Assembly (NCBI GenBank): GCA_958295665.1 | Contig: OY282558.1 | Span: 330,371,106-330,435,105, forward strand | Source: Tipula vernalis | Lineage: Eukaryota; Arthropoda; Insecta; Diptera; Tipulidae | Reading direction: 5' to 3' | Length of the DNA: 64,000 nucleotides | Shown here: positions 63,458-64,000 of the stretch, piece by piece | Numbering within the stretch: position 1 is the first letter of the stretch | How the letters are laid out: each line of letters starts with the position of its first letter | The notes under the pieces: generated by a model | Seen by the model: the letters and a program-made list of their open reading frames with translations, nothing else | Told to the model about the DNA's origin: nothing | Databases searched by the model: none | Position numbers and translations under genes: made by a program

Positions 63458-63689
63458 TATTTTTCTGCGCATGAGTAATATTTTATTTAATACACACTAG
63501 ATGAACCAAATTTTAAATATTTGGATTGTTTGTATTGGTGCCTAACAATTCGTTTTTAATACACATACGCACAATAACTAACAAAATAATAATAAACCTA
63601 TTTTATAGGCCATCGTCGCCGATAACTACGTCGGTCTGAAATTAGATATTTTATTTTGGCTCGTTGCTTTTGAGACCAAAGAAAGCTGA

Positions 63690-63905
63690 AAATTGAACTA
63701 GCGGCATAAGTAACTTCCACACTACGTTGCCATGCAGTTCAGCCATGCAGATATGATCTGTGTATTCGAGAAGCTGATTGGACTGCCGGAAATGAGACTA
63801 AAGAGTATCGATGAGAGAGCATCTGCTTGTCGAATACAAGAGCTATAATTGCAAAAAATTCTTAATAGCTTATCCTCAACTTTAACAGAACATTGTGACT
63901 GCATT
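63690..63905 (-). mobile_element. Non-LTR reverse transcriptase remnant, minus strand
   Basis: On the minus strand, SVKVEDKLLRIF is followed by CIRQADALSSILFSLIS, which matches the RQGDALS...LFNL block (motif B) of RTE/R1-like reverse transcriptases, with Ala in place of the usual Gly. Immediately after it, in another frame, QLLEYTDHICMAE resembles the YADDIDI box (motif C) with the second Asp changed to His. The sequence normally lying between these two boxes is mostly missing, so the copy carries a deletion and frameshift. It starts close to the window edge and may continue upstream on the minus strand beyond 64000. Confidence 0.5.
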
Positions 63906-64000
63906 AATTATTGTCATTTCACATATGTAGACGTACATATTTTGAAGGTATTGCAAGGTATTCCAAAGTCACTGGTTATTTTCTCTGCTAACGCAGTGAT

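Overview
This window looks like non-coding, strongly AT-rich DNA from an insect genome. I found no complete host gene. What can be recognised is transposable-element debris: mariner, Tc1-like, Ty3/gypsy and non-LTR reverse-transcriptase remnants, all broken by stops, frameshifts or deletions. Between them lie hairpin or MITE-type elements, (TA)n and (CA)n microsatellites, long poly(A)/poly(T) runs and the frequent motif family TACATACATATGTA / ACTCGTAT. Those motifs and the mariner type suggest a higher fly (Diptera), but this is an inference and a weak one. The window could be a very large intron or an intergenic region.

Layout. 0.3-1.9 kb is a cryptic repeat built from degenerate AATCTCGAAA / TTTTGAATA words, with a hairpin inside and scattered inverted copies to about 4.1 kb. 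At 3.6 kb there is a tRNA-type B-box. At 8.0-9.3 kb lie a near-perfect 220-bp hairpin element and two unrecognised decayed reading frames. At 10.1-10.6 kb a TA-flanked MITE sits next to one copy of a dispersed repeat whose second copy is at 44.6 kb. 16.7-18.2 kb is a degenerate tandem array of about 220-bp units split by a 389-bp hairpin element, whose ends match those of the 8.0 kb element. 21.9-23.7 kb holds a decayed minus-strand frame with a Cys-rich tail and a plus-strand Tc1-like transposase remnant.

30.3-33.6 kb holds a minus-strand mariner remnant, a perfect 35-bp-arm palindrome and a CR1/jockey-like non-LTR remnant. 37.8-39.2 kb has a recurring TTGAGCWA word. 45.4-47.9 kb is a gypsy remnant abutting a jockey-like non-LTR remnant, followed by a pogo/Tigger-like terminus (48.4 kb) and a long-TIR MITE (49.15-49.6 kb). 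57.5-59.0 kb is a non-LTR reverse transcriptase with an internally deleted mariner lodged in its 3' end. 59.8-60.65 kb carries more hairpins. The last kilobase has a minus-strand reverse-transcriptase remnant.

The most interesting signal is the pair of long hairpin elements at 8.0 and 17.1 kb. Their interiors differ, but both ends share the 14-nt motif TGTNTTCCATGAGA. They may be two members of one foldback family mobilised by the same unseen transposase. No genes in the window form a working pathway or operon.
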